DNA of 64,000 nt from Sporosarcina obsidiansis (GCF_009651005.1 NZ_WHVW01000001.1:143720-207719); one strand, 5' to 3'. Positions 54,601 to 64,000 are shown, counted from the stretch's first letter. The notes: a model not told the origin generated them from the sequence alone. Numbers and translations are program-made.

Positions 54601-55484
54601 TTACAGTAATAGGCAGTGCGAATATGGATTTAGTTGTAGGAACGGAAAATTTCCCCGCGCAGGGAGAAACAGTTCTCGGTAATGTGTTTGATACGGTTCC
54701 GGGTGGAAAGGGCGCAAACCAAGCCATTGCAGCTGCAAGACTAGGAAGTGACATCCATATGGTCTGTTGTGTAGGGGATGACATGTTCGGTACAAGTATC
54801 GTGAATAATTTGCAAAAGAATCATGTGAAGAGCGAAGGCGTTGGCGTGGTGGCAGCAGCTTCAGGCATTGCCAATATTTTATTATCTGAAGGCGATAACC
54901 GTATCATTGTGGTGCCGGGCGCGAATTCATTGCTGACAACTGCTCATATCGATGCGGTGGAAGATGTGATTCAAAAAAGCAAATTAGTGCTTATACAGCT
55001 CGAAATTCCCATTCCTACTGTCACATATACGCTTCAAAAATGCCAAGAGCTAGGTATACCTGTCTTGTTGAATCCAGCACCTGCTAGAGGTTTCCAACTA
55101 GATATGATGCCGTTCATCACGTATTTGACGCCCAATGAAACAGAGTGTGAACAAATATTTGGCATGGATATGATGGAAGCTTTGGAAAAGTACCCAAATC
55201 AATTGATTGTTACGCTTGGTAGTGAAGGTGCTCGTTATTTTGATGGCGAACAACATGTCATAGTAGAATGCTTTAAAACAAAAGTTGTGGATACAACAGG
55301 TGCAGGGGATACATTCAATGGTGCGCTCGCTCATGGTATTGTGGCAGGCATGGAGCTGGAGAGGGCAGTTCGTTTTGCCAATGCAGCGGCCTCTCTGTCA
55401 GTAGAAAAGTTCGGTGCACAAGGCGGAATGCCAGCTTGTGAGGAAGTGGAAAAACGCTTGCAGGAAGCAAGTCGGCTTTCATGA
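54597..55484 (+). CDS. rbsK: ribokinase
   Basis: PfkB-family kinase of 295 residues that phosphorylates D-ribose to ribose 5-phosphate in the cytosol. Substrate-binding GSANMDLVV and PGGKGANQA, and the ATP/catalytic motif DTTGAGDTFNGALAHG with its catalytic Asp, are intact. The start overlaps rbsR by four bases. Unlike the usual rbsRKDACB operon, the cluster stops here, followed by a terminator (about 55553-55588), so ribose import must be encoded elsewhere or the kinase serves salvage. Confidence 0.93.
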   Translation: MITVIGSANMDLVVGTENFPAQGETVLGNVFDTVPGGKGANQAIAAARLGSDIHMVCCVGDDMFGTSIVNNLQKNHVKSEGVGVVAAASGIANILLSEGDNRIIVVPGANSLLTTAHIDAVEDVIQKSKLVLIQLEIPIPTVTYTLQKCQELGIPVLLNPAPARGFQLDMMPFITYLTPNETECEQIFGMDMMEALEKYPNQLIVTLGSEGARYFDGEQHVIVECFKTKVVDTTGAGDTFNGALAHGIVAGMELERAVRFANAAASLSVEKFGAQGGMPACEEVEKRLQEASRLS

Positions 55485-55552
55485 AAAAACGGTCGCGATG
55501 TGGTTGTAAGTAGATGCCACAATTGCTTAATTGGAAGATAAAGTTAAGGAAT

Positions 55553-55588
55553 GCTCTCTAGCCGAGTGATTGGTTGGGGAGTTTTTTT
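55553..55588 (+). terminator. terminator of the rbsRK pair
   Basis: CTCTCTAGCCGA pairs with TTGGTTGGGGAG with several G-U pairs, followed by TTTTTTTG. Confidence 0.6.
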
Positions 55589-55693
55589 GTTGGTTGGAGG
55601 TGTTACTAACAGAGTTGTTTTATTATTTCTCTCTGAACCCTTTTAAAACTACCTATTTCCTGTATAATCTACCCCAAAAGGAGGTTACTAGAT

Positions 55694-57370
55694 ATGAAAC
55701 TTTTCAGGAATATTACAGCAGGCATTTTGATAGTCTTTTTATTAATGTTAGTTCAATCGTTATCCGTGGAGGCTACATCAACTACATGGCCACAGACCAA
55801 CAATGTTCCATCAGATAAAATATGGAAGATTACTTTCAACAAATCTGTGGATCGTATGACGGTGAATGCGAATTCCATCTATATCACGAATTCGAAAGGT
55901 ACGAAGCTTTCAAATTCAATAACATTCTCAAATTCAGATCGTTACGTACATATCGCCCCTCCAACGGGTGGTTATCGACATGCCGAGACGTACACCTTAC
56001 ATATTACCCAATCAGTGAGAAACAGTGAGGGGAAGCCACTGAAAGAAAGTATCACCAAGACTTTTACGATAGAAGAGGCGCCTACCTATGATTTGGCGAA
56101 TGTGCAAGCGGATGGCGCAACGACCATTGTTGAGAAGTTTCCTAGTTTTGAAGAAGCTATGAGACGTATGGGTGCCGACCAGGCAATTTTATTGAATGGG
56201 ATAATTATTCATATGCCAGACGGACTTGTTGTAACAAAGGCGACAAATGGCAGTTCGTTGACCATTCTTCATTCGGACAAGCTGTTAAAAAAGGAAGAAA
56301 CGTATGTACCGGCAGATACGGAGCTTGTCTATGTGGATTCGACAGACTTGTACGTGGAAGTAGAGTTAGCGGGCGTTCGTTACTTTATAAAGCAAGAGAA
56401 TAGTAGACTACTCCCTAGCCAAACTGTAAAAAAGCGATCGTATTATTACACGGCGAATGGTTCTTTATTTCATTCAATTTATTCACATGGAAAAGGGATG
56501 TACGGCACCTATGAAGTCGGCATTGCGCCTACATTCTTGCGTGATGGAACTCCCTATTACAGCACTGATGGTAGTCATTTTACAAATGAAACAGGACAGC
56601 AAGTAGGCGTCGCGAATCAATATTTTCAATACTTGCCGATTCGGAGTGAAACGCGCTATTCAGCTGAGGAGTTGGATGCGTATATTCTAGAGAGACTTCG
56701 GAAATTGGAGCGGGATTATCCGACTTCTCAACTCTATCAGAATGCTTCTACGAAAAGTAAGCTACTCGGATTAGGAACTGAATTAAAACGGATCGAGAAG
56801 GAACATCACGTTAATGCCATGCATATTCTTGCGTTTGCCCAGCATGAAAGTCAATATGGGATGAGTTCATACGCGCAAAAGTACAATAATCTATTTGGTT
56901 TGTATGTGAGCGATGATAATCCGCTTCATAAGGAGTTTGATTCGGTTGAGCAGAATATCCAAGAGTTGGTCAATGTGTTCCTGAACAAAAACTATTTGCC
57001 ACCAACAGGAAAATATGCAAATGGAACAAACTTTGGCAATAAAGCAGTCGGTATGAACGTCAAATATGCCTCTGATCCTTATTGGGGAGCGAAGATTGCA
57101 GGTCATCTATATCGGATGGATCGTATGATGGGCGGTAAGGAATTAGCCAATCCAGTCAAAATTGGCTTGACGAATACGACAGGCCTGAATTTTAGACTTG
57201 ATCCGAGTACGAGCCAGCCGTCTGCCTACAAATATCCCAAATCCGGCATGCCGGTTATTATTTTGGATGACCAATTAGCTGAAAAGCCATGGATCAAGGT
57301 TCAATCGGATTTCGTTCCATATGAAGAATTGTATGTGCATGGAAGCTATGTAGATCGGTTAGTGTGGTAG
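55694..57370 (+). CDS. exported N-acetylglucosaminidase with Ig-like and SH3-like parts
   Basis: Exported wall hydrolase of 558 residues. The signal peptide ends near LSVEATS (about 28). An SbsA/Big_5-like module covers about 40-125 (IWKITFNKSVDRMTVNANSI...ETYTLHITQSVRNSEG). The glucosaminidase (GH73-like) domain spans about 340-480, with the likely catalytic Glu in LAFAQHESQYGMSSYAQKYN, plus NNLFGLYVSDDNP and GKYANGTNFGNKAVGMNVKY. The C-terminal about 70 residues resemble a bacterial SH3 domain (TTGLNFRLDPSTSQPSAYKY). It should cleave GlcNAc-MurNAc bonds during wall turnover. AAAAGGAGG sets the ATG. Confidence 0.9.
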   Translation: MKLFRNITAGILIVFLLMLVQSLSVEATSTTWPQTNNVPSDKIWKITFNKSVDRMTVNANSIYITNSKGTKLSNSITFSNSDRYVHIAPPTGGYRHAETYTLHITQSVRNSEGKPLKESITKTFTIEEAPTYDLANVQADGATTIVEKFPSFEEAMRRMGADQAILLNGIIIHMPDGLVVTKATNGSSLTILHSDKLLKKEETYVPADTELVYVDSTDLYVEVELAGVRYFIKQENSRLLPSQTVKKRSYYYTANGSLFHSIYSHGKGMYGTYEVGIAPTFLRDGTPYYSTDGSHFTNETGQQVGVANQYFQYLPIRSETRYSAEELDAYILERLRKLERDYPTSQLYQNASTKSKLLGLGTELKRIEKEHHVNAMHILAFAQHESQYGMSSYAQKYNNLFGLYVSDDNPLHKEFDSVEQNIQELVNVFLNKNYLPPTGKYANGTNFGNKAVGMNVKYASDPYWGAKIAGHLYRMDRMMGGKELANPVKIGLTNTTGLNFRLDPSTSQPSAYKYPKSGMPVIILDDQLAEKPWIKVQSDFVPYEELYVHGSYVDRLVW

Positions 57371-57393
57371 GGAAAGTTGAAGTTTAATAAAGG

Positions 57394-57450
57394 AAGAGAC
57401 TATGTGGAAAGCTAGTTACGGGACTAGCTTTCTGCAACAGTCTCTTTTTA
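57394..57450. terminator. terminator of the glucosaminidase gene
   Basis: AGAGACT and AGTCTCT enclose a second stem, GAAAGCTAGT/ACTAGCTTTC, followed by TTTTT. Confidence 0.85.
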
Positions 57451-57593
57451 AATCGAGATTATACCTTGTTAGAATCTAGCGAAAGTCCTGTGGCATCGCT
57501 CAAAATGATACGTGGTCCGATTCAACCAACGCCCGGACCGAGCGAAAGTATCTCTAGCCTCCCTTAACTCTTTAGAAGACACCATATCTTGAA

Positions 57594-59333
57594 TTATCCA
57601 TCCAGAGGAGTCAATCGTTTTTGCCAACGCTGATCAGCTAACATTTGCTCTAACTCATATCGAATGGCTTCGGATTCATCTGTGGCATTGGCTCGGTCCG
57701 CTAAGTTATTCGTTTCTAGTGGATCTTCAGAAAGATTATAAAGCTCAAATTGATCGGTAACAGGCTCTGTCTTCACTTCCTCCACCCAGCATCCATCCTG
57801 CTCAACCCAGGTGGTATCGCTGATGCCGGGATTTGTCCAAAACTGTGGATTGTCAAAGTAACGAGCAAATTTCCAAATTTCACTGTTTTCATTACAACCC
57901 ATTTGAAGTGATGCAATGACAGCCTCGATAGAGCTTGGTTGGGTGACTTGCTCATACGGTTTGCCTGTGATGGAGTTCGTTTGGTTGAGTCCTTTGAAGA
58001 CATTATCTTCTGTCATGAAATATAGCGGTTCATTCGCTCTGAAAAAGTGTTTGTAACCGTAGAGTAATGGAGCTAAATTTCGACCAACGAGGGGTTGTGC
58101 TTCTGTATGATCAGCGGATAATTTCTTCTGAATGGTGGCGGTATCGATTCCTGCTAATCCAAGTAAGGTAGGTAGAATATCAACATGGCTCGTGAGCATA
58201 TCGGTACTTTCCGCTTTGTTGAAAAGTGTAGGACTATGAATGATGAGTGGGATATGGATGGATTCTTCGTACATTGAGTACCATTTTTGATATAGACCAC
58301 CGTGCGCTCCCAGTTGTTCGCCGTGATCAGAAGTAAAAACAACGATCGTATTATCACAAAAGCTGGACTGTTGAAGAGCGGTTAGTACGTTGAGGAGTTC
58401 ATGATCTACCTTCTTTTGCAAACTGTAATAGAGTTGGCGATAGAAATTGTTGTCATGAATTGGTTGTAGTCCTTTTGGATACGTATTTCGATAGCTTTCC
58501 TGTACAGATGGTTTTGTCAGTAGTGACTCATTTATTGTCGGTGCAGATGGAATGTAAGGAAGTGTTGGATCGACTTCAAAATTAAAATTGGGGGAGATTG
58601 CAGAAAAGATGCCATATAGTGCAATATCATGCGGATTGACGAATGAACATTGAATAAACCAGGGGGTATGTCCTCCTGCACATTGCCCATCGGTATCTAA
58701 AGATTGGATCAGCTTCACTGTATCAGCCGCATATACCTCATCACGACCTCTTGCTCCTATGCTTGCTGATGAACCTGAATTTCTCGGATCAGCACCATGC
58801 GGATCAGGGCCTATCCATTCTGAAAAGCCGAACTCGTTCAAGCGATCCGCTTTCCGATAGATTCTTTCGTCTTTGTTATTGGGTACCCCTGTATCAGGAT
58901 CATAACTGGCTAATGCATTTTTCGTTCCGGGAATTATGATGTCGGCTTCTGATGCATGCCATTTTCCTTTCCCAAACGTATTATAACCAGCAGCGCGAAA
59001 GTAGTCTCCCATCGTTGGGACCGTATTGGGATCTAGCCAAAACAAATCTGCATCGAATGAGCCCTTAGCTGCGCCAGGTGTTTGGGTGACGCCATGCAAC
59101 GAAGGGTATTGTCCTGTATATAATGTAGTCCGACTAGGGGAGCAAGCCGTACTTCCGGCATAATGGTTTAAAAACGTCATGCCATTTCTTTGTAATAATT
59201 CTTGGGCCACTAGGTTTTTTCGTCTCCATTTCTGTAACTCCTTTGTTTCATAGACAGGTGGAAACCGATCTTGATCCACCATTAAAAAAAGAATGTTGGG
59301 CTGTTTCTTGCCATATTGAAATTCTTTGTTCAT
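57594..59333 (-). CDS. sulfatase
   Basis: Type I sulfatase of 579 residues hydrolysing a sulfate ester of unknown identity. The signature ACSPSRTTLYTGQYPSLHG carries the Cys converted to formylglycine. Metal and active-site residues appear in ILFLMVDQDR, FGKGKWH and TSDHGEQLGAHG. There is no signal peptide, so it is probably cytosolic, as in choline-sulfatase-like enzymes. The C-terminal FELYNLSEDPLETNNLADRA is typical. No maturase or sulfate transporter is adjacent. GGAAGGTG precedes the ATG. Confidence 0.9.
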   Translation of the reverse strand: MNKEFQYGKKQPNILFLMVDQDRFPPVYETKELQKWRRKNLVAQELLQRNGMTFLNHYAGSTACSPSRTTLYTGQYPSLHGVTQTPGAAKGSFDADLFWLDPNTVPTMGDYFRAAGYNTFGKGKWHASEADIIIPGTKNALASYDPDTGVPNNKDERIYRKADRLNEFGFSEWIGPDPHGADPRNSGSSASIGARGRDEVYAADTVKLIQSLDTDGQCAGGHTPWFIQCSFVNPHDIALYGIFSAISPNFNFEVDPTLPYIPSAPTINESLLTKPSVQESYRNTYPKGLQPIHDNNFYRQLYYSLQKKVDHELLNVLTALQQSSFCDNTIVVFTSDHGEQLGAHGGLYQKWYSMYEESIHIPLIIHSPTLFNKAESTDMLTSHVDILPTLLGLAGIDTATIQKKLSADHTEAQPLVGRNLAPLLYGYKHFFRANEPLYFMTEDNVFKGLNQTNSITGKPYEQVTQPSSIEAVIASLQMGCNENSEIWKFARYFDNPQFWTNPGISDTTWVEQDGCWVEEVKTEPVTDQFELYNLSEDPLETNNLADRANATDESEAIRYELEQMLADQRWQKRLTPLDG

Positions 59334-59505
59334 ACTTGATTCACCTTCCTACGTTTGTTGGTGCTTTACTAGTGTATGATGGATTTAGTAGGGCAAGTGA
59401 GTGAATGGTTTATATCTGTCAGAAATTAGTCTATCTAGAACTTTCCAAGGACATAAGAACGAGATATAATTAACAATATAGTAGGTCGATGAAGGAGGCG
59501 TACCA

Positions 59506-59934
59506 GTGAAAGTCTTGAAACTACTCATTACTACAGTAATCATCATCGTCGCTATTGGGTTCGGCGTTTACTATTTTGGAAGTAAGTTAGTTGCAGATGA
59601 AGTGATGGACCAAGTGGCAGTAGAGTTAGAAGGAAATGGTCAATTGGAAGCCATTAAACAAGAAGTGCAAAATGATCCGGAACTTCAAGCATTCATTGCT
59701 GAAGGAAAGTCTATAGATGATCGAAATTTACCTTTTCAAACGAAAGATCAGGCCGTGCGTGTATTGGTGAAGAAATTTAGTGTCAGCGAAATCGCGGATG
59801 TTCAATCCAAGATGAAGAATGGGTTATCAGCAAATGAAAAGCAAGAGTTGTTTGATCGATTTGAAAATAGACTGACAGAAGAAGAGTTATTAGCTTTAAA
59901 AGTGTTGGCTTATAAAGAGCTAGCGAATGAATAG
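59506..59934 (+). CDS. small membrane-anchored protein
   Basis: Protein of 142 residues starting at GTG 59506 behind GAAGGAGGC. One N-terminal membrane segment (LLITTVIIIVAIGFGVYYFG) is followed by an outside, charged helical domain (VAVELEGNGQLEAIKQEVQN, SVSEIADVQSKMKNGLSANE, EEELLALKVLAYKELANE). I recognise no catalytic motif. Similar small anchored proteins are common hypotheticals in Bacillales. It is monocistronic, with a terminator at about 59943-59977. Confidence 0.8.
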   Translation: MKVLKLLITTVIIIVAIGFGVYYFGSKLVADEVMDQVAVELEGNGQLEAIKQEVQNDPELQAFIAEGKSIDDRNLPFQTKDQAVRVLVKKFSVSEIADVQSKMKNGLSANEKQELFDRFENRLTEEELLALKVLAYKELANE

Positions 59935-59942
59935 ATGTGTGC

Positions 59943-59977
59943 AGTCCTCGACTTTAATTTGTTGAGGGCTTTTTTGA
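59943..59977 (+). terminator. terminator of the membrane-anchored protein gene
   Basis: CCTCGAC pairs with GTTGAGG around TTTAATTT, followed by GCTTTTTT. Confidence 0.7.
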
Positions 59978-60045
59978 TGTCGAAAAATGAAATGTATTCA
60001 ATTGATTTGCCGATGGGTATGCTGTTTGTAATGATTTCGTGGTAT

Positions 60046-60305
60046 CTATGAGCGGTTGCACGTGTTTTATGATCGCTTGTATGGTTACTATGAGCGGTTG
60101 CACGTGGCTTATGATCGCATATGTGGTTTCTATGAGCACTTGCGCGTGGCTTATGATCACTTGTGTAGTTTCTATGAGCGGATGCACGTGGCTTATGATC
60201 GCATGTGTGTTATCTATGAGCGGTTGCGCGTGGCCTATGATCGCATATGTGGTTTCTATGAGCGGTTACACGCGGCTTATGATCACTTACATGAATATAT
60301 GAGCA
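60046..60305. repeat. 21-bp-phased repeat array 4 (reverse orientation)
   Basis: CTATGAGCG and TTATGATCG alternate every 21 bp, a 42-bp super-period repeated about six times. These are the reverse complements of the CGCTCATAG and CGATCATAA half units of arrays 1-3. The open frames through it (RLHVAYDRICGFYE and so on) are artefacts of the 7-codon period. Confidence 0.88.
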
Positions 60306-60399
60306 TGGAACACCGGACCACACCTATTCATTATGTTTTACTGCAAAGTACTTTAATGTTAAAATTCTTTTTATCGAAAATATAGGGAGAAGTGGAAGT

Positions 60400-62319
60400 A
60401 TGAAGTTAAATAAAAAAACAATTGTCACGAATACGGTCTTATTCATCATCATTATAGGATTTGTTATGGCTTTTGGAGCGGTATTTGGGACTGAGAATAT
60501 ATTAATCGGTGTGTCGACGATCACCGCGATGCTTATGTTATTGGAACGAGATCTGACCAGTCATCCAATTGGAAATACGATGAAGTTTATTGCGTTAAAT
60601 CTATTTATCGGATTAGCTGCATTTCTAGCGGGATTCAATGTGTGGCTTGCGGTACCGATCAACTTTATCGTGATGTTTGTAGTTAGCTACTCGCTTTTGT
60701 TTAACTTGAAGAACCCTCTATATTTTCCTTTCTCTCTCCAATATCTTTTCGTTTTAGCTGTGCCAGTAGCCACAGATCAATTGCCTTTACGACTAGCATC
60801 CCTTGTATTTGGCGCGTTGGCAATCATGGGTGTGCAAATGCTTGTGAACAAAAATAAGATGACAAAGAGTGGAGATAAAAAGGTTCAGGCTGTGTGCACT
60901 GCTTTAATTGAAAAGATAAGGTTGCTGCAAAAAGAAGAATCACACGAAGAAATTACGAAACAAATTGCGGACGAGATTAGCGGTTTGCGAAGTATGATCT
61001 ATGATAAACGGGAAGAAAATTATTATTTGACTGAAGAAGGACGTTTGAAATTAAATATCTCTGTAGCCTTAGAGAAAATAGATATTTTGCTGGAAGGTGT
61101 ATCCAAAGAGGATGCACAGCAAGAAATCCTAGAAGATGTGATCAATTGTCTTCAATTGGCTACTGACAGCTTACATGACAAGAAAGCAATGGAGGCATTA
61201 GAAGAGTCGTTTGAACACATGCTTCACAAGTATAAAGCAGAGCATAATCATAACGTACTGGTATTGCGAATGCTGCATCATATGGACTTCTTGAAGGAAA
61301 GTCTTGCTGAATTATTAGAATTAGGCAAAGAAAAATCGAGTGTTGGCAAAAAGTTACAGCAAATCCCTAAGAAGTTTCAAAAGATGACGATTAGTGAAAC
61401 ACCGAGTCATACTAACTCCATCAAGCTGTCGTATGCAGTTCGAATGGCTGTCGGCATCAGTCTTACGGGTTTCATTACTGACTTCTTTGAGCTGACAGAA
61501 GGACGTTGGATGATGTTCACTGTATTATCTGTGATCATTCCCCTTTATGAACAATCTCAGAAAAAAATGCGTGACCGTATTTTTGCGACCGTCATGGGTG
61601 CGATTGCTGTCACGGTATTGTTCATGATTTTCCAGAGCAATACAGCGCGATCGATCTTGCTCATGACCGCTGGCTATTTGATGAATTATATTAAAGTCTA
61701 TCGCTATAGCACGATATTGGTGACGTTCTCCGCAATTGGTGCAGCTGCTTTAGTAACAGGCACTACGGAAATTCTGACATTAGAACGAATTGTCTTAGTG
61801 GTAGTAGGAGTGGTTCTGGCGTTGCTCATCAACAAGTTTATACTCCCTTACAAACTGGAAGACGCGAATAGAGATTTATCGTCGATGTATGAAGATACCA
61901 TCCACGAAATGCTAGTAGAAGCGAATGAAAAAGTGAAGGGGAAGGGCAACTATCACGCGGTTAAAAATTTATTGTTGATCACGAATATGATTGAGGATCG
62001 ATTGAAGCTGAATAATCAGGAAGTTCCAAGTGGAGAGGGGATTACTTGGCTGACAAATCAGCGACGTGCAGCTAGCACCATTTATGAATTATTTGGTTGG
62101 ATACAAAAGCATGGACTACAAGAATCCAATGTATCTGCCATCTCTTCAAGTTTACAAATTTTAATGGATCGTTCTGCTGAGGGACTCACTTTGGAGCAAG
62201 AGATGTCGGCAATGAAAGAGAAGATAAAAATGACGCCACGCATTGAAGATCGAATGGTGTTAAGTATGATTCTTGAAGTGATGGAGGAAACAAAGGCTTC
62301 GCGACTAGTTAAGATGTAA
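60400..62319 (+). CDS. FUSC-family membrane protein
   Basis: Integral membrane protein of 639 residues with two clusters of transmembrane segments (about 10-150 and 345-475) separated by a long cytosolic helical region (about 150-330), and a cytosolic C-terminal tail, the layout of fusaric-acid-resistance/aromatic-acid-exporter (FUSC/ArAE) proteins. YAVRMAVGISLTGFITDFFE, followed by GRWMMFTVLSVIIP, matches the conserved FUSC segment. It likely exports an organic acid or another toxic compound; the substrate is unknown. GGGAGAAGTGG precedes the ATG. The gene is just downstream of array 4. Confidence 0.85.
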   Translation: MKLNKKTIVTNTVLFIIIIGFVMAFGAVFGTENILIGVSTITAMLMLLERDLTSHPIGNTMKFIALNLFIGLAAFLAGFNVWLAVPINFIVMFVVSYSLLFNLKNPLYFPFSLQYLFVLAVPVATDQLPLRLASLVFGALAIMGVQMLVNKNKMTKSGDKKVQAVCTALIEKIRLLQKEESHEEITKQIADEISGLRSMIYDKREENYYLTEEGRLKLNISVALEKIDILLEGVSKEDAQQEILEDVINCLQLATDSLHDKKAMEALEESFEHMLHKYKAEHNHNVLVLRMLHHMDFLKESLAELLELGKEKSSVGKKLQQIPKKFQKMTISETPSHTNSIKLSYAVRMAVGISLTGFITDFFELTEGRWMMFTVLSVIIPLYEQSQKKMRDRIFATVMGAIAVTVLFMIFQSNTARSILLMTAGYLMNYIKVYRYSTILVTFSAIGAAALVTGTTEILTLERIVLVVVGVVLALLINKFILPYKLEDANRDLSSMYEDTIHEMLVEANEKVKGKGNYHAVKNLLLITNMIEDRLKLNNQEVPSGEGITWLTNQRRAASTIYELFGWIQKHGLQESNVSAISSSLQILMDRSAEGLTLEQEMSAMKEKIKMTPRIEDRMVLSMILEVMEETKASRLVKM

Positions 62320-62467
62320 TTATTTCATTTTTTTCTGAATTAACTTTCTTAGTGCTAAAGGCTTTTATTAGAATGACTTTAGTATTCATTGAGTGTATAA
62401 TTCACAGTGGCCTAAGTGGTTTTATTGACCTATATGGGAGAAGCTTAGGAAAGAAAGAGGGATAGAA

Positions 62468-64000
62468 ATGAATAGGAAATTGCGTTTCAAAAGTGTGAAA
62501 AGTAGATTACTCTTCGCATTTGCAGTCGTGGTCTTGCTAGTAGTTGGATTGGGTGCTTATACAGTAGTTTCGGTGAACTCAGTAAATAATAAAACGAAAG
62601 AATTGGTGGAGCAAGATATTCAAAAAATGTCCATTGATCTACGGCTAGCTAATACGATGTCAGGACGTATGTCCGCAGTTAGAGCGTATGTACTGTTTGG
62701 TGATCAGCGATATAAGGATGAATTTCTTACGTTAACTGATGAAGGAATCCGACTTCAAAAACAGGCAGAACAGCTAGGAAGGTCAGATAAATTTAATGAA
62801 GTACTTGAGCGTATGATTACGTGGAGAAAGAAGCTTACGAGTGATGTCATTGAGGTGTATGATTCAGGTCAAAAAGAAAACGCGATTAGAAATCTACATC
62901 AATTATCGTCAGAAGGAATAGAATTGATTGAACAATACCAGACAAATGCAGATAATCGTGAGCAATTGACTAAGAAAAACGGTTCTCAAATTGTAAAGAT
63001 AGGACAAGAAACTCTTCGTTGGATTGCGATTGTGACGGTATTGGTGACGGTTATTAGTGTCATAGCGGCACTGTTAACTGCGCGAGTGATCACACAGCCA
63101 ATCGTTCGGGTAATGAACAGAATGAAACAAATTGCAGATGGAGACTTGAGTCAGCAACAGCTAGAGGTCACATCACAAGATGAGATTGGACAACTTGCTT
63201 TTTCAATGAATGACATGAGTGATAATATACGAACGATGCTGAGCAAAATAGATGATGTGTCTACGTCAGTCTCAGGTCATAGTGAAGAATTGACGCAGTC
63301 CTCGTCTGAAGTAAATACCGCCTCTAGCCAAATTGCTGTAACGATGCATGAATTGACGTCAGGTATTGAAAATGAAGCGAATACTGCGACTGAACTAGCG
63401 ATTCACATGGAGAAATTCACTTTGAAGGTAGAAGAGGCCAATCAAAAAGGAGAAGCCATCCAACGGTCTTCTGCAAATGTATTGGCTCAGACTATGTCAG
63501 GCGCACAATTGATGAAAACATCGTCTGAACAGATGAAGAAGATCGACTCTATTGTGCAGGAGGCAGTCGTGAAAATTAAAGGGTTAGACATTCAGACGCA
63601 AGAAATTTCCAAACTGGTTGTCGTCATTAAAGATATTGCAGATCAGACGAATTTATTGGCATTGAATGCGGCAATTGAAGCTGCTCGAGCAGGGGAGCAT
63701 GGAAAAGGATTCGCTGTGGTAGCAGACGAGGTAAGAAAGTTGGCTGAGCAAGTGTCCGTATCAGTTAAAGATATAACAAGTATTGTAGGGCACATTCAGC
63801 AAGAATCGAGTGGTGTAGCCGTATCACTAGAATCTGGTTACGAAGAAGTGGAGAAAGGCACGGCTCAGCTCGAGACAACGAATCAAACCTTTACGGAAAT
63901 CAGCAGTGCTGTCAATGAAGTGGGTGCTAACATTAACATTATGTCAGAAAACCTTGCAGAAATAGCTACTGGTAGTGAGAAAATGAGCGGTGCCATCGAA
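62468..64000 (+). CDS. methyl-accepting chemotaxis protein, cut by the window end
   Basis: Open frame of 511 codons without a stop before the window end. AGAGGGATAG precedes ATG 62468 ([20 protein letters not shown]). A first membrane segment at about 13-35 is followed by a four-helix-type outer sensor domain (about 40-175), a second membrane segment ([20 protein letters not shown]), HAMP ([20 protein letters not shown]), and the signalling hairpin [20 protein letters not shown] with [17 protein letters not shown]. It relays ligand signals through CheW/CheA. The C-terminal end lies outside the window. Confidence 0.93.
   Translation, partial: MNRKLRFKSVKSRLLFAFAVVVLLVVGLGAYTVVSVNSVNNKTKELVEQDIQKMSIDLRLANTMSGRMSAVRAYVLFGDQRYKDEFLTLTDEGIRLQKQAEQLGRSDKFNEVLERMITWRKKLTSDVIEVYDSGQKENAIRNLHQLSSEGIELIEQYQTNADNREQLTKKNGSQIVKIGQETLRWIAIVTVLVTVISVIAALLTARVITQPIVRVMNRMKQIADGDLSQQQLEVTSQDEIGQLAFSMNDMSDNIRTMLSKIDDVSTSVSGHSEELTQSSSEVNTASSQIAVTMHELTSGIENEANTATELAIHMEKFTLKVEEANQKGEAIQRSSANVLAQTMSGAQLMKTSSEQMKKIDSIVQEAVVKIKGLDIQTQEISKLVVVIKDIADQTNLLALNAAIEAARAGEHGKGFAVVADEVRKLAEQVSVSVKDITSIVGHIQQESSGVAVSLESGYEEVEKGTAQLETTNQTFTEISSAVNEVGANINIMSENLAEIATGSEKMSGAIE

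Noticed and set aside
60039-60385. Two overlapping open frames across the 60 kb repeat array, with repetitive peptide readings
   Set aside because: The repeat unit of 21 bp equals seven codons, so any frame without a stop in one unit stays open. There is no ribosome site, and the same motif in arrays 1-3 is non-coding.

Overview
The window reads as chromosomal DNA of a low-to-moderate GC, spore-former-type Gram-positive of the Bacillales, most like Planococcaceae (Sporosarcina/Lysinibacillus relatives). The signs are an SLH-anchored S-layer protein, a ComK homologue, strong AGGAGG ribosome binding sites, frequent TTG/GTG starts, a long-known Bacillales intergenic repeat, and many exported proteins with SbsA/Big_5-type Ig-like domains. 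This placement is inference; no rRNA or housekeeping marker is present.

Layout. 0-7 kb: a 21-bp-phased repeat array, a NERD-domain protein, an SLH-CAP surface protein, a secreted S41 protease, and a two-gene sugar cassette (UDP-ManNAc dehydrogenase plus WecG/TagA transferase) enclosed by two inverted copies of the Bacillales repeat. 7-16.6 kb: the main S-layer gene with an excellent promoter, then a second exported surface gene. That second gene appears to be split by an ORF-less group II intron (about 12616-13321) whose domains V and VI are readable; exact joining would fuse both halves in frame. Two unrecognised genes follow. 16.6-24.6 kb: an accessory region with one intact and one decayed copy of the same transposase, a stand-alone copy of the surface gene's N-terminal domain, a broken alcohol dehydrogenase copy, a WG-repeat protein and gene relics.

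24.6-35.5 kb: exported subtilases, a NucS/DUF91-like putative nuclease, a 49-residue small protein in a structured transcript, dispersed repeats, an inactivated IS3-family element that landed in the terminator of an intact zinc alcohol dehydrogenase. 35.7-39.6 kb: a sigma-70 family factor divergent from two consecutive DGQHR/DndB-like genes, a small ORF and comK. 39.7-44.4 kb: a subtilase interrupted by one stop codon, and a decayed HMP/thiamine-precursor ABC transporter with a degenerate TPP riboswitch. 44.6-50.7 kb: a cobalamin riboswitch with terminator controlling a 1909-residue transcobalamin-like surface protein.

50.9-64 kb: an excalibur protein, gamma-glutamyltransferase, an rbsR-rbsK pair, a glucosaminidase, a sulfatase, a small membrane-anchored protein, another 21-bp-phased array, an FUSC-family membrane protein and a chemotaxis receptor running off the window.

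Main theme: the cell surface. SLH proteins need a pyruvylated ManNAc-containing wall polymer, and the sugar cassette beside the S-layer gene could supply part of it. At least seven exported proteins share one Ig-like module that may be a common attachment device. The most unusual item is the intron-split surface gene, which resembles the alternatively spliced surface-layer gene known from Clostridium tetani.
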